Source: Coturnix japonica (taxonomy: Eukaryota > Chordata > Aves > Galliformes > Phasianidae). Taken from it: 64,000 nucleotides of DNA. The translations under genes and the position numbers were made by a program. The stretch covers positions 30,504,539 through 30,568,538 of the forward strand of contig NC_029519.1 in NCBI RefSeq assembly GCF_001577835.2. The letters run 5' to 3'. A model generated the notes under the pieces. That model ran no database searches and was not told the origin of the DNA. It saw nothing but the letters and a program-made list of their open reading frames with translations. Position 1 is the stretch's first letter, and each line of letters starts with the position of its first letter. Positions 1-13,200 of this stretch are shown in pieces.

Positions 1-178
1 CATAGAATCATAGAATGGCTTGGGTTGGAAGGGACCTCAAGGATCATGAAGCTCCAACCCCCCCCACCACAGGCAGGGCCACCAACCTCCACATTTTATA
101 CTAGACCGGGCTGCCCAGGGCCCCATCCAGCCTGGCCTTGAACACCTCCAGGGATGGGGCATCCACAAACTCATATTC
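1..178 (-). repeat. CR1 LINE 3' end, 5'-truncated
   Basis: On the minus strand this is a typical bird CR1 3' tail. It ends at the window edge with two ATTCTATG-type octamers, seen on the plus strand as CATAGAATCATAGAATGG. Next to them is the conserved block that reads GGTTGGAAGGGACC on the plus strand. The homology fades near position 178, so only the last part of the element is present, as is usual for 5'-truncated CR1 copies. It lies in the JADE1 intron upstream of the first visible exon. The remaining 179-1242 is AT-rich intron in which I see nothing else. Confidence 0.85.
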
Positions 179-1242
179 AGATGACCTAGTAAAGAAATAG
201 AGATGGCAATTACTGTACCCGTTATTTTACTTCTCACCATTGTAGTTCCTGTATGGCCTGAAAGAGGTGTGTGTGTGTAACCTGGGAATCACAGTGCTGA
301 AGCTTCTGTTGTGTGTTTTTTTAATAACTGTAAAACAGAGGCACTTAGCCTTCGGAGTTCCCCATGTAGTTCCTGGCTTCCCACTCATAATAGGCATTAT
401 TAGAAGTCCTTAATTTCTTCACCCAAGAAGAATTTATTGGCGCTTTGTTTTTTGCTATTGCTGCTTAATTGGCAGAGGAAAATACCAGCTGTACCTAGAA
501 ATGTTGCTAAATTAAAATGAGTTGATTTGCTGTGTTATAAATACACTGTGGTGTCTGCCTTGTCAGTAGAGTGTAGTTTCTTCCTTTCTCTTTTTCCTTC
601 CCTCCTGTTACAATATTTGTGAAAGCTGACAGAGTTTCTGTCACAAAATTTCAAGGCAAAAAGGTATCATTTGTTTGGAATGTAATGAATAACTCTGCTG
701 ACAAAAATTGTCCAACCACACTGAGAGATTGGCTTAGGAGAGAGAGCAGCTTGTTTTTTGTGGCTATAACTGACTTGGCATGTCGGTTTCTGTTTTGAAA
801 AGCCTTGCTCTAGGTAGAACTGGATAACCAGTGCAGGTAATTAGAACATGAATATATTAAACTTAAAGATTACATCTCAGGCTGTGAACAGGCCGCCTCA
901 TCAGGTATTATTAGCCTGCAGAAACTGCATTATTGATGCTCAGAAACAAGCATGATACAAGGTGGCTTTGTTCAAATGCTGGGTGGAAGGCTCTAAGTAC
1001 AGTGCAGCCAATACATTCATCAGCAGAGATAATATAACAGAGAAGGAGCAACGGAAGTTGAAGACTGAGCAGCTTCTATTTTTTGGTTCATTTTAAGGGA
1101 GCCTTTTTCAGGTTTGTCCCAGAAGCCCAGATCTGATTTACCTTGCTCACATGATCCTGCAGGAGTACATAGGCCTAGTTGGGTGTGCTGAAAGCAAGAA
1201 AGCTGGCAGCAATGTCTACAAATTATCTTTTCTGTATTCTAG

Positions 1243-4200
1243 GTCTATCCACCTGGTCCCAGCATTCCAGATCTCACCATCGGAGGTCTTCATGTTCCAG
1301 ACAAGAAGATAGAAAACCTTCTGAGGTATTTCTGGAATATGATTACCATTTTGTTGCATCTATCAAATAGTTCATGTGTGTTCTGGGCATGGATCCTTGT
1401 CTTTTAAATTGTGCTTTATTTTCTTTCTGCTCCGTTTCAGCTGGCACCTAGTGCCCCCTCCTTTGCCTTTTTATTTCTGGCCAGGAGATCACAGAGCTCA
1501 GCAGCCAGCTCTAGTTTCTGTCAGAGAATTTTGGCGTGTAGTCTGATGTCCATTCAGAATAGCTGTAGAGTCTCCTCTACTATTTTGGGCATCAGAATTG
1601 ACAGTAGAAGTTTATCTTAGTTGTGCTTACTTCATAGTTGGTATTGGGTCTTGGTATGGGATCTTTGTTCATGTGCTTGTCAAATCTGCTTCCTGATAGT
1701 TCTGTCTTCCCTCATGCTTTTAGGAAGTCAGATCAAGGAAGATGAAAGTGGTTTTAAGCTTTCTCAGATAGATCAACAGTTAGTAACACATAAACAGGAT
1801 CCAATTCATGCTGTATCTCCCTATGTTCAGGCAAATACTGCATTGCAAATTCTGCAGAGGCTGCAAAGAAAGCATTAGATTTAAGAGACAGGATTTCTTG
1901 ATTCAACTTAGTTGCCTGATAACAAGTACTTTTGATTCACTAGCAAGTGGTTGGTGTAAAGAAACATGCTCTGTGAATCCCCCTGCAGCACTAGCAAAAT
2001 CCAGGAAAAGAGATTTCAGGGAAAGAATCTCCTTCATTCCTCATTGTGTTAGTTGGCTTTTGATCTCTGTTTTATTTTGATTTTTCTTTGCTTTTTTATT
2101 TTTTTATTGCTGAGTGTTAACAGCTTCTTTATTTTTGTGGATGTATAGAGCTCTGGAAAGTCACCAGAGCTGTCAGCCAGCTTGCTTTCCTTAGTTATCC
2201 TTTGTACATAAACTTAGACTCAGTTTTGAAAACTAATCCACAAAACACATGAAGAAATATTCTTGGATAACCACAGATTTTACTGTTGGTTTTGTGTCTG
2301 AAATCCTGTTTCTTCTCTCCCTCCCCTTGTGTTTTTTGTCATTATCTTTCCAGTTTTGTGCTGTTTTCTCATAGTGTGGGTGGACTTTCATATACTTTTT
2401 CATGTATTAGGTCAGTTTCACAGCCATTTCAGCCTCTCTCCCTCTGCTTTGCCACTGCACACTATTTTAATGGTAAGTGTGCTGGCAGAAAAGTGATGCT
2501 TGCTAAACTCCCTGGATAAAATCGTGGTCTCGCTGAAGTTGGTGGCAGAATTCCCATTGGCTTTAGTGTGGCCATAATTTCACCCTTTAGCTTTGAAGTG
2601 TTCAGTGCTGCTGAGAGCCAAGCACTTCAGTGAGCTCTGCTTTGCTCCAGGCAGTCTGATTTCATCAGAAATTAGAGCAGAAAGAATGGTGTTACAGGGC
2701 CACTGGCTTGGGAAGGAGTTTCTTGGCTGTCAAGTACTGTGTTAGCATCTCTCTTGACAGAGCTTTGTGGGAAGTTTATCTGAGAGCTTGGGTTGCTTTG
2801 CTTCTCAGATTGAACAAGTTTGCGCTCCTTGCTTTAATTTGATGGCATTAATTCAAATAACTTTGAAGTGCAGGATCCCCTGACCAGCTGTGCGTGCTTC
2901 TTTTGTGAGACTGTTAGCTTTGCTGATTATTTTTCATTTCTTGATTGCAGCCCCATAGGACTTGTGTTTTAGACAATCTATTTTCATCATCACCTGCTCT
3001 CACCTCTTCCTTCATACAGTGATATTGGTCATTACTTTAAGGATGGCAGGTTTTTTGACCATGTCAAGAGAAATTCTGAGGGGAAAAAAACCCGTCATTT
3101 TCCTACTTTTTTAATGATAGAGGCAGAGCAGAAGCATACTGAGAGAGAAGTGAGGAGTATGTGAGTATTGGGAAGGGGAAGAGGTGACTGGATAGGCTGC
3201 ATTGTAAGGCAGATAATAGTTTTAAATAGTCTTGAAAGTATGATTAGCCATCAGGTTTGTTGTTCCCCTGAAATACTTCCCCAAAAGCATAGATAATGTG
3301 TTGAGATTTCAGGTGTGTGACTAGTGTGTGACTAGTGTATGACAGAAGTTGCTGTCCTTGGGAGGCCTGCCTAATTAGACACTTCCTCAGCCATATGCAG
3401 CTGCTGGCTGGAATTAATGTAAAACCACCATTGTTTTGGGACTGGTTGGAGGCCCAGGAGGTTGTAACTTTGCTCTGTTAGGATCCCCATAAGAGTCCAG
3501 GAGTGCTTTTTTTTTTAATAACTGTGCAGTGTGGGGCTGGGTAGATGCCTACTGCCTTCTTGTCTCAGTGGTGCTCACCTTTGTTGTAGCTTCGTTGTTT
3601 TTTAATCCTTTCCTTTGAACACAACATTTTATAGTAACAATGTATAGCGCTGTGGTTGACAGCAGCCTTGCCTTGCAGGGAGAGCAGGGTGGGGAGAGCT
3701 GGACGATGGACAGACAGGTACAGACTTGTAGCTCTGACACCATTGATACCATTCTTTGCTCTCTGAAGTGCTGACAGGCCATGGCAAACGAGTTGTGGCT
3801 GAAGCACCACAGCAGTGGCACACCATGACTGCTACAGGAGCGGATCTCTTTGATTTCACTCTGTGGCTTATGGAAGATGGCATCACTGCTTGCAGATGAC
3901 TGCTAACCCAGTTGTTGGCAAAGATACTGCTGGCTTTAGAGGTCGATGCTTTTGCAAAAGCAAAGTAAAATGACAGCTTTGGTGTCTGTAGCTGACAGAG
4001 TAGCAGGCACATCTGCTGAACATCAAGCTACCACCAGAACTCACATCTGGGATTGTTCTGTTTATCTTTTGGGTTATTGTTTTAAATACTGGCAAGAGTA
4101 TGTGGGAAGAGTCATTTAAATAATAGCAGGAGTCATCTTGGTAGTATTTCCTCTTGTATTTGGTCATGGTGGAGTCATGCCTTGATTTCCATCACAGGGA

Positions 4201-7200
4201 ATTTATAGAATGCCTTTGGGTTAGTCAGAGCTCCAATAGATGGCTTGTTTGTTTGTTTGTTTTTAAGAAGTAGTTTGAGCAAATTGAGTCTTCCTTATGT
4301 TGCTGATCTAGGACTAAAAGCTGGTGTGGTGTTTATTGTAGCCAAGAGGGAGGTCAAGTTGGGTAGCATCATGTGTCCAGTGTGGGGGGAACACTAGGAC
4401 TCACAGAGGAGGCAACTCAAGTCATCACGTCAGCATTTGCACCTTTTGCCAGCCCTTTTTCTGCAATGAAGCTAAACTTCTGTCCTGCAGTGGGATGGGT
4501 TAGTTGACTGTTGATACAGTGACCTTATTATGTGCTGCGCTCCATGGTTACCCTGGAGCTGTGAATCATAGAGTGTAAATATCAAATGTCAGTGTCTCTA
4601 TTTTTCTCTCTTGGTCACTCTCTTTGCAGGTGTTCAGAACGGACCTGATCACTGCCATGAAGTTACATGACTCCTTCCAGCTGAACCCTGATGAATACTA
4701 TGTGCTGGCAGACCCCTGGAGGCAGGAGTGGGAAAAGGGAGTGCAGGTGCCAGTTAGCCCAGGGACCATCCCAGAACCAGTAGCCAGGTATAGTTTGGAG
4801 GAATGTAAACAAATACATACTTATGCTAGCAGCTTATGTCTGTGTTGCTTTGGTTTCTTGAGCTTTATTCCACGTTATCTAGCTAGGAAAAGCAATGTGT
4901 CTCAGCTTTTTTGAATGGTCATAGCAGTCAAGAATTGGGTCTTTCTGCCAATGTGTTGAAATATTAATGCCAGAGAATCATTTTTGGCCTGACATTAGGA
5001 TGAAGGGTGATGACAAAGCCTTAAAAATACTTTCCAGTTTTAAACCCAGGCTTGATCTCACTCATCATTGCTGGGAATTTCTTGTATGATGTGTCCTGTG
5101 CTTACTTCCAAGCCATAGGTTTCAGGGTGCAATTAGGCAAGCCAGAGTTAAGGGCTAGAGAAAATACAGATTTTTTCCTTGTTGTTTTATATTATTTTTT
5201 GTCATTTTGTTTACTAACTTAGAACGTTGTTGTTCATTTTAGCTGTTGAAAGAACCGTCCAGATGTGCATGTAACAATATGTTAATGTGAGATTTTCCTG
5301 CTCTTGTCCAAGAAACCCTTATTTTCCTTCCCTTGTTTGTTACACTGGGATGTTGTTTTCTTTTTCAAATGAAACAGTCCACTTGTAGGGGCACGAGCAT
5401 TTTGTAGCCCATCTCTCTTTTTTACGCTTAGTTAGGACTGGAGTTAGAAGAAGTGAGGAAAGGATTATTGCCATTTATGCAGGCTAGATCTCTGAGTAAG
5501 TTCAGTCTGGTGTGTAAAGCGTTACTAAATGACACACCAGTGCCAACAGGGCCAGCACAGTCTCTGACACACAGCAAAAAAATCTTATGGAATACAACTT
5601 CTATTAGGGCTTTAACTGGCAGCTTTAGCATTGGAGTAGTGGAACTACAGGAAGATTTGTTAGTGCTTTCTGCATTCTCTGCATAAACCTGTATGTAGAC
5701 TGCTGCACAGCCTCACCAGGTCTGTATGGTGAGGAAAACCTGCCTGCATAACAGATGAGCCCTTTCCTTCTTTCACTTTCTGAAGGATCAGGCCTGGGGC
5801 TCTGAGGAGAGCTTAGCACTGAGAGGAGAACTCAGAATTTCCCCGTCTGTTATGTACTTCCAGGGCACAGGAGCATCCAGTTTCCCCCCTTCACACACTT
5901 GCACCTTGCTTCACATTGACATCACACACTACCTGCATAAATGTCCACACGTTGTACCAGCCTGCTCGCATTCTCACTGTATTCTCTTTAAAGCATTTTC
6001 TAAGTCTGCTGGAGGGCCAGGAGACCAGTGAGCTTTATTAAAAAAGAGGTCTTCCCAGGTGTTCAACCAACCTTTATCTGCCTTACATTTGAGGAGGTAA
6101 ATGCGTGGTTCTGTCAGGTCCAGGTGCTCACTGAAGAGGGAGCCATTCACTCTGAAGAGCCAGTGGGGAATGTGCTCTGGAATGGGGAGAGGAAAAGAGG
6201 GTTTCCAGAAGTTTGATGCCAGCACTGTTTTTTGGTGCTGAGCTGTCCTGAATGGTTGTGTTGGTGAATACCTGCTGCACAGCAGCTTTCTGATGCCAGA
6301 AAATTATCCTTTTTGTCCTCTTACAGCATACTTAGGAAGCCCTGCCAGAGTAATGCTGGAGTCCTGGAACTGTTCTGTGGGTAACTGTGGGAGGGAGGGT
6401 TAAGGTTACTATACATTAGATCAGCAATAGTCAGATAGTAGCTGGTGTAGAACAGGAAGGAAAATGTGGTACAGAGAGCTTGATCAGGGTTGTGAGAGAG
6501 AGTCCAGCAGGGTTATGAGAGAAGTGAGACCATGTGGGGCCTCGGTGAAAGCATGTGCTCAGACAGAAGATTTATTTCAGTGTCCTTTTTGCTATGTCAC
6601 AACTTTTATAGTTCATTCTGCCACAAAAATAAAGAGATGAAGGTGGTCTGTTTTAAGACCAAATTACCTTTGCTTATTTCTTTTGTGCCACTACAGTATC
6701 ATCTAGTCAGTGTGTGCAGCATGCTGCCCAGAGGTTATACTTGCAATGTAGAGAGGTACTCAGGGAGGAATTATGGTACAGAAGATTCAATGAGCAGTGC
6801 CTAGTTTAAAATGAATTCTCCTTGGGATGCGGTAGCCTGTAATATTTTAATACTGCAGAGTATAACCTGTGATAGCCCTGGAAATGATGCCGTTAGCGAG
6901 GCAATATCATTCAGGTTCTTATTCCGCCACAAATCCCTTTGGCACCATAGAAGCTCAGAGTTCAGCACTCAGCTCTTGTCTATGATTTCTCAGATTTATT
7001 GTCTGAATTACCCTAGGTGAGGGGAAGAGTTAGGGCTGAAATAGGTAGAGTTCACAGAGATCTGTATGTGCAGATACATTAATCGCAGATCAGGAGATCT
7101 TTCTACTGTTAGGGACACAGCTGGGAGCAAAACAGAGTGGAAGACATCCTCCCTGCTGTGAAGCTTAGGCTGTTCTCAGCAGAAAGCTCTGCCTGCACCA

Positions 7201-10200
7201 TGTTGCCATCTCCCGTGTTGGTCTGGAGCACAAAAGAAGTCTTCAGTACCAGTGCTGCATGAGGAATTGATCTTAGTATGTGTAGGTAACTCAGAGAAGG
7301 TGCAGCATCTGCTACTGGGAGGATCACATTGTGGCTAAACTGACAGAGATGTCTGGCGGTTTGGAGGCAGATCTTCAGCTTGCTGGGAGAATGGCTGCTG
7401 TGCTTTGCAGGCTGCATTTCTGCCCACAGCTCCTGGCTTTGTGAAAATGCAGTATTTCAAGAATCTGATGCAGAATGAGTTATGTGGTATGGGTACTTTC
7501 TTGTCTCCAGAACCAATACTTGCAGTTAAGCAAAATTTCAGTTGGCTTGCAGCTCAGAGACACTCTCCGTGTTTTATTTGTTCGTCTACTGGAACCTCCA
7601 GACCCTGAGGGGAGATAGGTCTCAGAGACTACTGGTAAATACTTGCACAAAAGGTGCAGCATGGGATTAGTGTCTGTGAAAGAGGGAATGCAGAGCCAGG
7701 ATGCCAGAGCTTGGATCTGCTCGGGTAAGTGAAGAGAAAGCTGTTGCCAATTGCTGAATCTCTGTGGGAAGTTCTGAATTTCAAAAAGGTGTCGATGCTG
7801 TAGCTACACACCCATCCCAAACACCCAGAGGCAGGATACCATGAACATGAGTTTCTTTAATTGTAGTTGATTGGTAGTTAGCAGATGGATTTGGAAGTCC
7901 TAAAACAGCCTAATGCATGTATACAGCAACCACTACTACGTAAATACAGTATCTACTCTAGCTTTCAAGGAGCATGAATTCCAGGTAAGAGTAGCCAGAG
8001 TTCTCTCCTCCAGTCTTTTCACTGTATTTATAGTTCTGTGAACAAAATGGAGTTCTAGTCAACTCCAGTTAATTTCTCATAATACTGCAGATACTTTATA
8101 AAATTGCTATGTACAGTTTTCTATTCCCTTCTCAGTGGTGGAAGACACACTTAGAAGATTGCTATTGATTGTTAGCCACTTAGAATGAGGCATTTTGATT
8201 TCTTCAGAAACGGGTCTTTAAGCAACCCCTCTTACCTAGTATGTGCTTGTCTCTTTGTTTAGGATTGTGTCTGAGACAAAAGCTGTCACATTTACACGTC
8301 CCCGGAAGTATATTTCTTCATCGGGCACGAAGCCTCCAGAGCTGGGTTATGTTGACATTCGAACCTTAGCTGACAGCGTGTGCCGCTATGACCTCAGCGA
8401 TGTGGATGTGGCGTGGCTGCAACTTGCCAACGAAGAATTCAAAGAAATGGGTGAGCAGTGAGCATTTGTGCAGGTTTTATTTTTGTTTTTGTTTTCATTT
8501 TGTCTCAAAGTTGGCAAACTTGAGAAGAATTTTAAGGGGGGAGTCAGTGGTGGAAAGAGGTGATACGGGGTCTGAAGAGCAGGTAATCACCTTCGGGTAG
8601 CTGCAGTCCTGATGTAATTAAGCCCTAATACATGTGTCTTCATAACCACTGAGTTGTATCTCCTTAAACAAGATCAGAATCTGGCCACATGGTACTTCCT
8701 ATTTTACAAGGGAATTTTCACAAAGTTTATATGTCGCCACCAAGGTTAGCAATCCATGCAGCATTAATTGTGTATTTTTTTCTGCAAACATATCCCTAGC
8801 CTCCTTTTCAGCTTGTGACGTTCAGTGCAAAGAACAGGGAGTCTTAGGAGGTGCAGCAAACTTAGGCCAGTTGATCACACAGGAAATGAAACAATAAGGA
8901 ATTTTTGCAGTGATTTTTTTTGAGGTACCTCCCAAAACTTTCTTTGTGTGTTCCAGTTCTGAGTCATGAGGAGCAACTGTCAACGGAGAGAGCAAACATT
9001 GCCTTTCTGTGGAATAGGTTGTGTGGATGAAGGTTCAGGGAAGGAACAAGATTACTTATATGAAAGATGCGTGCTTCTGAAATGGATTTCAGTAGAATTG
9101 GAGAGTCTCCAAGTCAGCGCAGGGCTTTTACAGTATTTTTTACATAGGGAAAAAGTCTTGTGCTAGGTGGAAGTGGTTTGGATGTGCTGGTAAACACTGC
9201 TGATTTGTCTTTGCATTGTGGCAGTTCCCTGCTTAGTCTAGTCTCAGGAGATAACATGTCTTGAGCCCATGTGTGGCATAGCTCAAGACCTGGCAAACCA
9301 CAAAACTGACCATTTATAACTTTTTGAAAGTCTCTTCTTTTTAAACCCACGTATGGAAGAAACAGATGAGCCAGACTTGACCTGATCTCTGAGCCAAGCC
9401 TTTTTTTTTTTCTGGATCTCTCTTCAGATTTGGCATTGAACTTGGAAAATTAAAAAATCAAAGTTAAAAAGTTGATTTAAGAGCGTAGGTTGCTTTTCCA
9501 GGTACCATCAGGAAAGCAGCAGCAGCAAGTCTCTTTAGCTTTTTATAAAGAACATTTGAAATTACGTTGTGTGATTTGCAATTGATACCCATCCATCCAA
9601 TATAGATAATGTACCTTATTCTTACCAAAACCAAAGGAGATCTACCAGAGTGTTAAACTGAGTGTGACAGCAGTTGTGATAAAGTGCACTCAGGGGCCTC
9701 TCTGCCATGCAGCTTTGCACCATACGTTAAGCCCATAGTACACCACAGATATTTTCCCTACAGGTGGGACCAAGAGGGAAGCTGTCAGAAACACCCTGCC
9801 TGCAGTGTGAGGTGCTGCAGCAGATAGCTCTTCACATGAACACATCGTGCCTGGGCATTAAAAAGTGATCTACTTCCTGATGTGCAATTGTAGCACTCGC
9901 TTTCTGGTGTCCCTGCAGCTATGAGCTTTTACCAGAGACTGAATGTGTATGTCACAAGAAGGCAATAAAAGCCATAGCTAATGCAGTCCAAGAAGTTAAA
10001 AACAGAATAAGTCTGGGAAGCCGGACTTTGAGGATATTTAGAAATTGATTTGAATACGGTGATCCTGTTAATTTAATATAGTTAGATGACTTCCTGACTT
10101 GCTTTTTTTCTGTTGGGAAACTGCTTATGCTGGGATGGGCAAGATTGTCTACAGATGAATTACATGTATGTGTTTGGGGTGGAGGGAGCTGGACTGTATC

Positions 10201-13200
10201 TACTCAGCTGTTGCTCAGAAGCTGGAGTTGTGCGTAGTTATTCATTGTGGTTTGTTGTTCTCTTTAAATAACCAATTCTGTTTCCCAGGGATGCCTGAGC
10301 TGGATGAGTACACAATGGAGAGGGTCATAGAAGAGTTTGAACAACGATGCTATGATAACATGAATCATGCTATTGAGACAGAAGAAGGACTTGGGATTGA
10401 ATATGATGAAGATGTTGTCTGTGATGTGTGCCGGTCTCCTGACAGTGAAGATGGAAACGATATGGTGTTTTGTGACAAATGCAATATTTGTGTGCACCAG
10501 GTATGGCAGCTGGGGAACTGTAGGGGAGCGTAGGGGTGGTAGCAGGTAGCCAAAGCGCGAAAAGTGGTAGGCTGGATTTTTCCAGTGACAGACACTGATC
10601 TTCTGAACTGGTGCAGAGTTCTCTTTTGAGCAATGGGATGAAATCAGAAATGACAGAAATGAAAAATTGTGGCAGGTTAGAAGCCTTTTAGCATGGAACA
10701 TCAGATACAGTTCTGGCATATGTGTTTTCTTGGCTGCTTCTTACTATGGGAGATGCCTTTTTGCAGCTTGTCCTTCCTTCAGACTCAAAGGAATTTGCTT
10801 TGTTACTCAGCATTTGGAAAGCTGTGTTGCCTCATAGGCAAGAGTGGCATTTACTTGCACATGTTACTTAGATGTATTTGTACAAACAGTAAAGAAATAC
10901 CTCTAAGAAAACTGCAAGGTACGTATCTTACCTACAAGTTGTAGGGTATTTTACAGAGTGCTCTTGAGAGTAACCTTGATGTTTTTAGACCTGCGTAACA
11001 GTTTCATTTTAGTCTCTGATCACATCAAATCTAAAAATCGAAGGTTAAAATTGAGAGTTTCAGATGGAGGTCTCCATAAAGACAGTCTTTTGGAGGAAAA
11101 GAAGGAAAAGTGATCTTTGCTTATTTTGTACTTCTTCTCAATAAGAATACATTGGGTATCATGCAGCGGTGCTCTTGAATTGGTAGTTGTTGTCCTGTGA
11201 AATAGATACAGACCATTTTCTGGTTCGTGTAGTCTTTGTGATACTGAACTTCATCCTCTCTCACTGCTTGCAGAGCTGTCTGTTGGCATTTGCCTCACTC
11301 TTCAGTGGGGTGAACAAATTCCTGGTTGAAGAGTGGGCAATGTTCTTCTGTAGAGCTGGTCATGGCTTTTGTCAGTGAAAGGTCTGTTAGAGGAGTGAAT
11401 GGGTCATGTGTTTGGCTAAGTGCATGAAGGTGTCCCGAGATTCTTTACTAACTGGTGTTTCTAAAGTGTTATCAATCCCACAAACAATATCTTAAGAGTT
11501 TTGAAAGACAACATGTAGACAACTAAGAAGTAGCACACACGCATGCTGTATCCTCTGTCTTCTTTTTCTTTCCTGTAACTGAGTACAGGCCTGTTATGGT
11601 ATCCTGAAGGTGCCAGAAGGCAGCTGGCTGTGCAGGACCTGTGCTCTTGGTGTTCAGCCCAAGTGCTTGCTGTGTCCCAAGAAGGGTGGTGCCATGAAGC
11701 CAACCCGCAGTGGCACCAAGTGGGTTCATGTCAGCTGCGCTCTATGGATTCCAGAGGTAGGTGCTGATCTGCTGGAGTGCCCGTGTTCAGGGAAGCAGAT
11801 TCTGGGAGAAAAGAGTCTGTCTAAAACATTGTCCAGCCTAGTGTGTGTTGCTGCAATGATGAGCATATGTATATATGGTACCTCTTAGCAAGGCAGTATC
11901 AAAGGTCTTCATTTAGATGGAAAATGTGGCAGGATGATGCATCATCTGAAAAGAAAGTAATTACATTAACCTTTGTCAATCAGAAATGGCCGTCAGAAGG
12001 GATAACTGCTGGCAAGGCCCATTTAACAAATGCACAAATACCATTTTCGTTTGTAAACTGAATATTGGGGTGGGAGGGGAGAGAATGGGAAGTTTAAATG
12101 TGGCAGTAAGAATTCGTATGGGTTCTCACAGCCGAAATACTCATCCTCTGCAATAACCACAAATTGATGGTGTTCACCATGAAACTATCTTTGTGTGGCG
12201 AGGAACTGATTTTGTAAAAAGTTGTACTTTATTTCCTTACAAACCAAGTAGCTTTGACCTTGCTCATCTTATATTCGAGTACAAGATTTCTTTGAGATTG
12301 CTTCCATTTTCAGTCATAATAATCACTCTGTGTTTTAATCTTTTTTTTCCCCCCTCTCTTAGGTGAGCATTGGAAGCCCAGAGAAGATGGAGCCCATTAC
12401 CAAGGTTTCTCATATTCCCAGCAGTAGATGGGCATTGATATGCAGCCTTTGTAATGAAAAAGTTGGTGCTTCTATACAGGTAATTTAATAGCATGAGTGA
12501 CTCTGTGTTTTGTAGTTTTTTTAGGAGATAAGCGTGATGTGTATCCACTGTCAAACTTCTTTGATTTCATGTTTCCTGCTATGAACTTAATGGTGCACAA
12601 AGTGCTTTTGAAAGTTAGTGTGCTCTTTCCTTCTGGTAAAATTGTAATAAAAATAACCAAGTCATCCCACAGGACTTCTAATTTGTAGATATGCTGATAG
12701 GTTTATTAGTACACTGAAATAAAACCTTGTTGAGTAGAGGAAGAAAATATATTTCTGTGATGTATCATGTACAAAAATGAAGTTTGAGTGCTTCTGTGTT
12801 GAAACCCATGTTAGTTTCTATTTGGTGATTTCTAAGACAGGTTGGATCCTCCAGTGGGAGTTGTACATTGCCTGTAACAAATAAAATCTGAGCCTGCTCA
12901 GCACCTTTAGAATTTAAGTCACTGGAAGTGAACGCCGTTATTTTGATGGTTAAGTTAGTTGTGTTGGTTAGTTGTAGCTTTAAATTTCTAACTGTAGGTG
13001 CTAAACATAGGAGTGATTTAGTTTTCAGTATAGTTGGGATTAGAGTGATTTCAGTCTTGGCTTTTATTGCAAATTCTGGACTTGTTCTGTTGTTGGTCCA
13101 GCTTTTAATTTACTGAGGAGAGTATCTGATCATACAATACCAGGCCTTTGAACACTAAGAAAGAAACAGATTGCTCTACTGATCTGCCCCAAGATTCAAG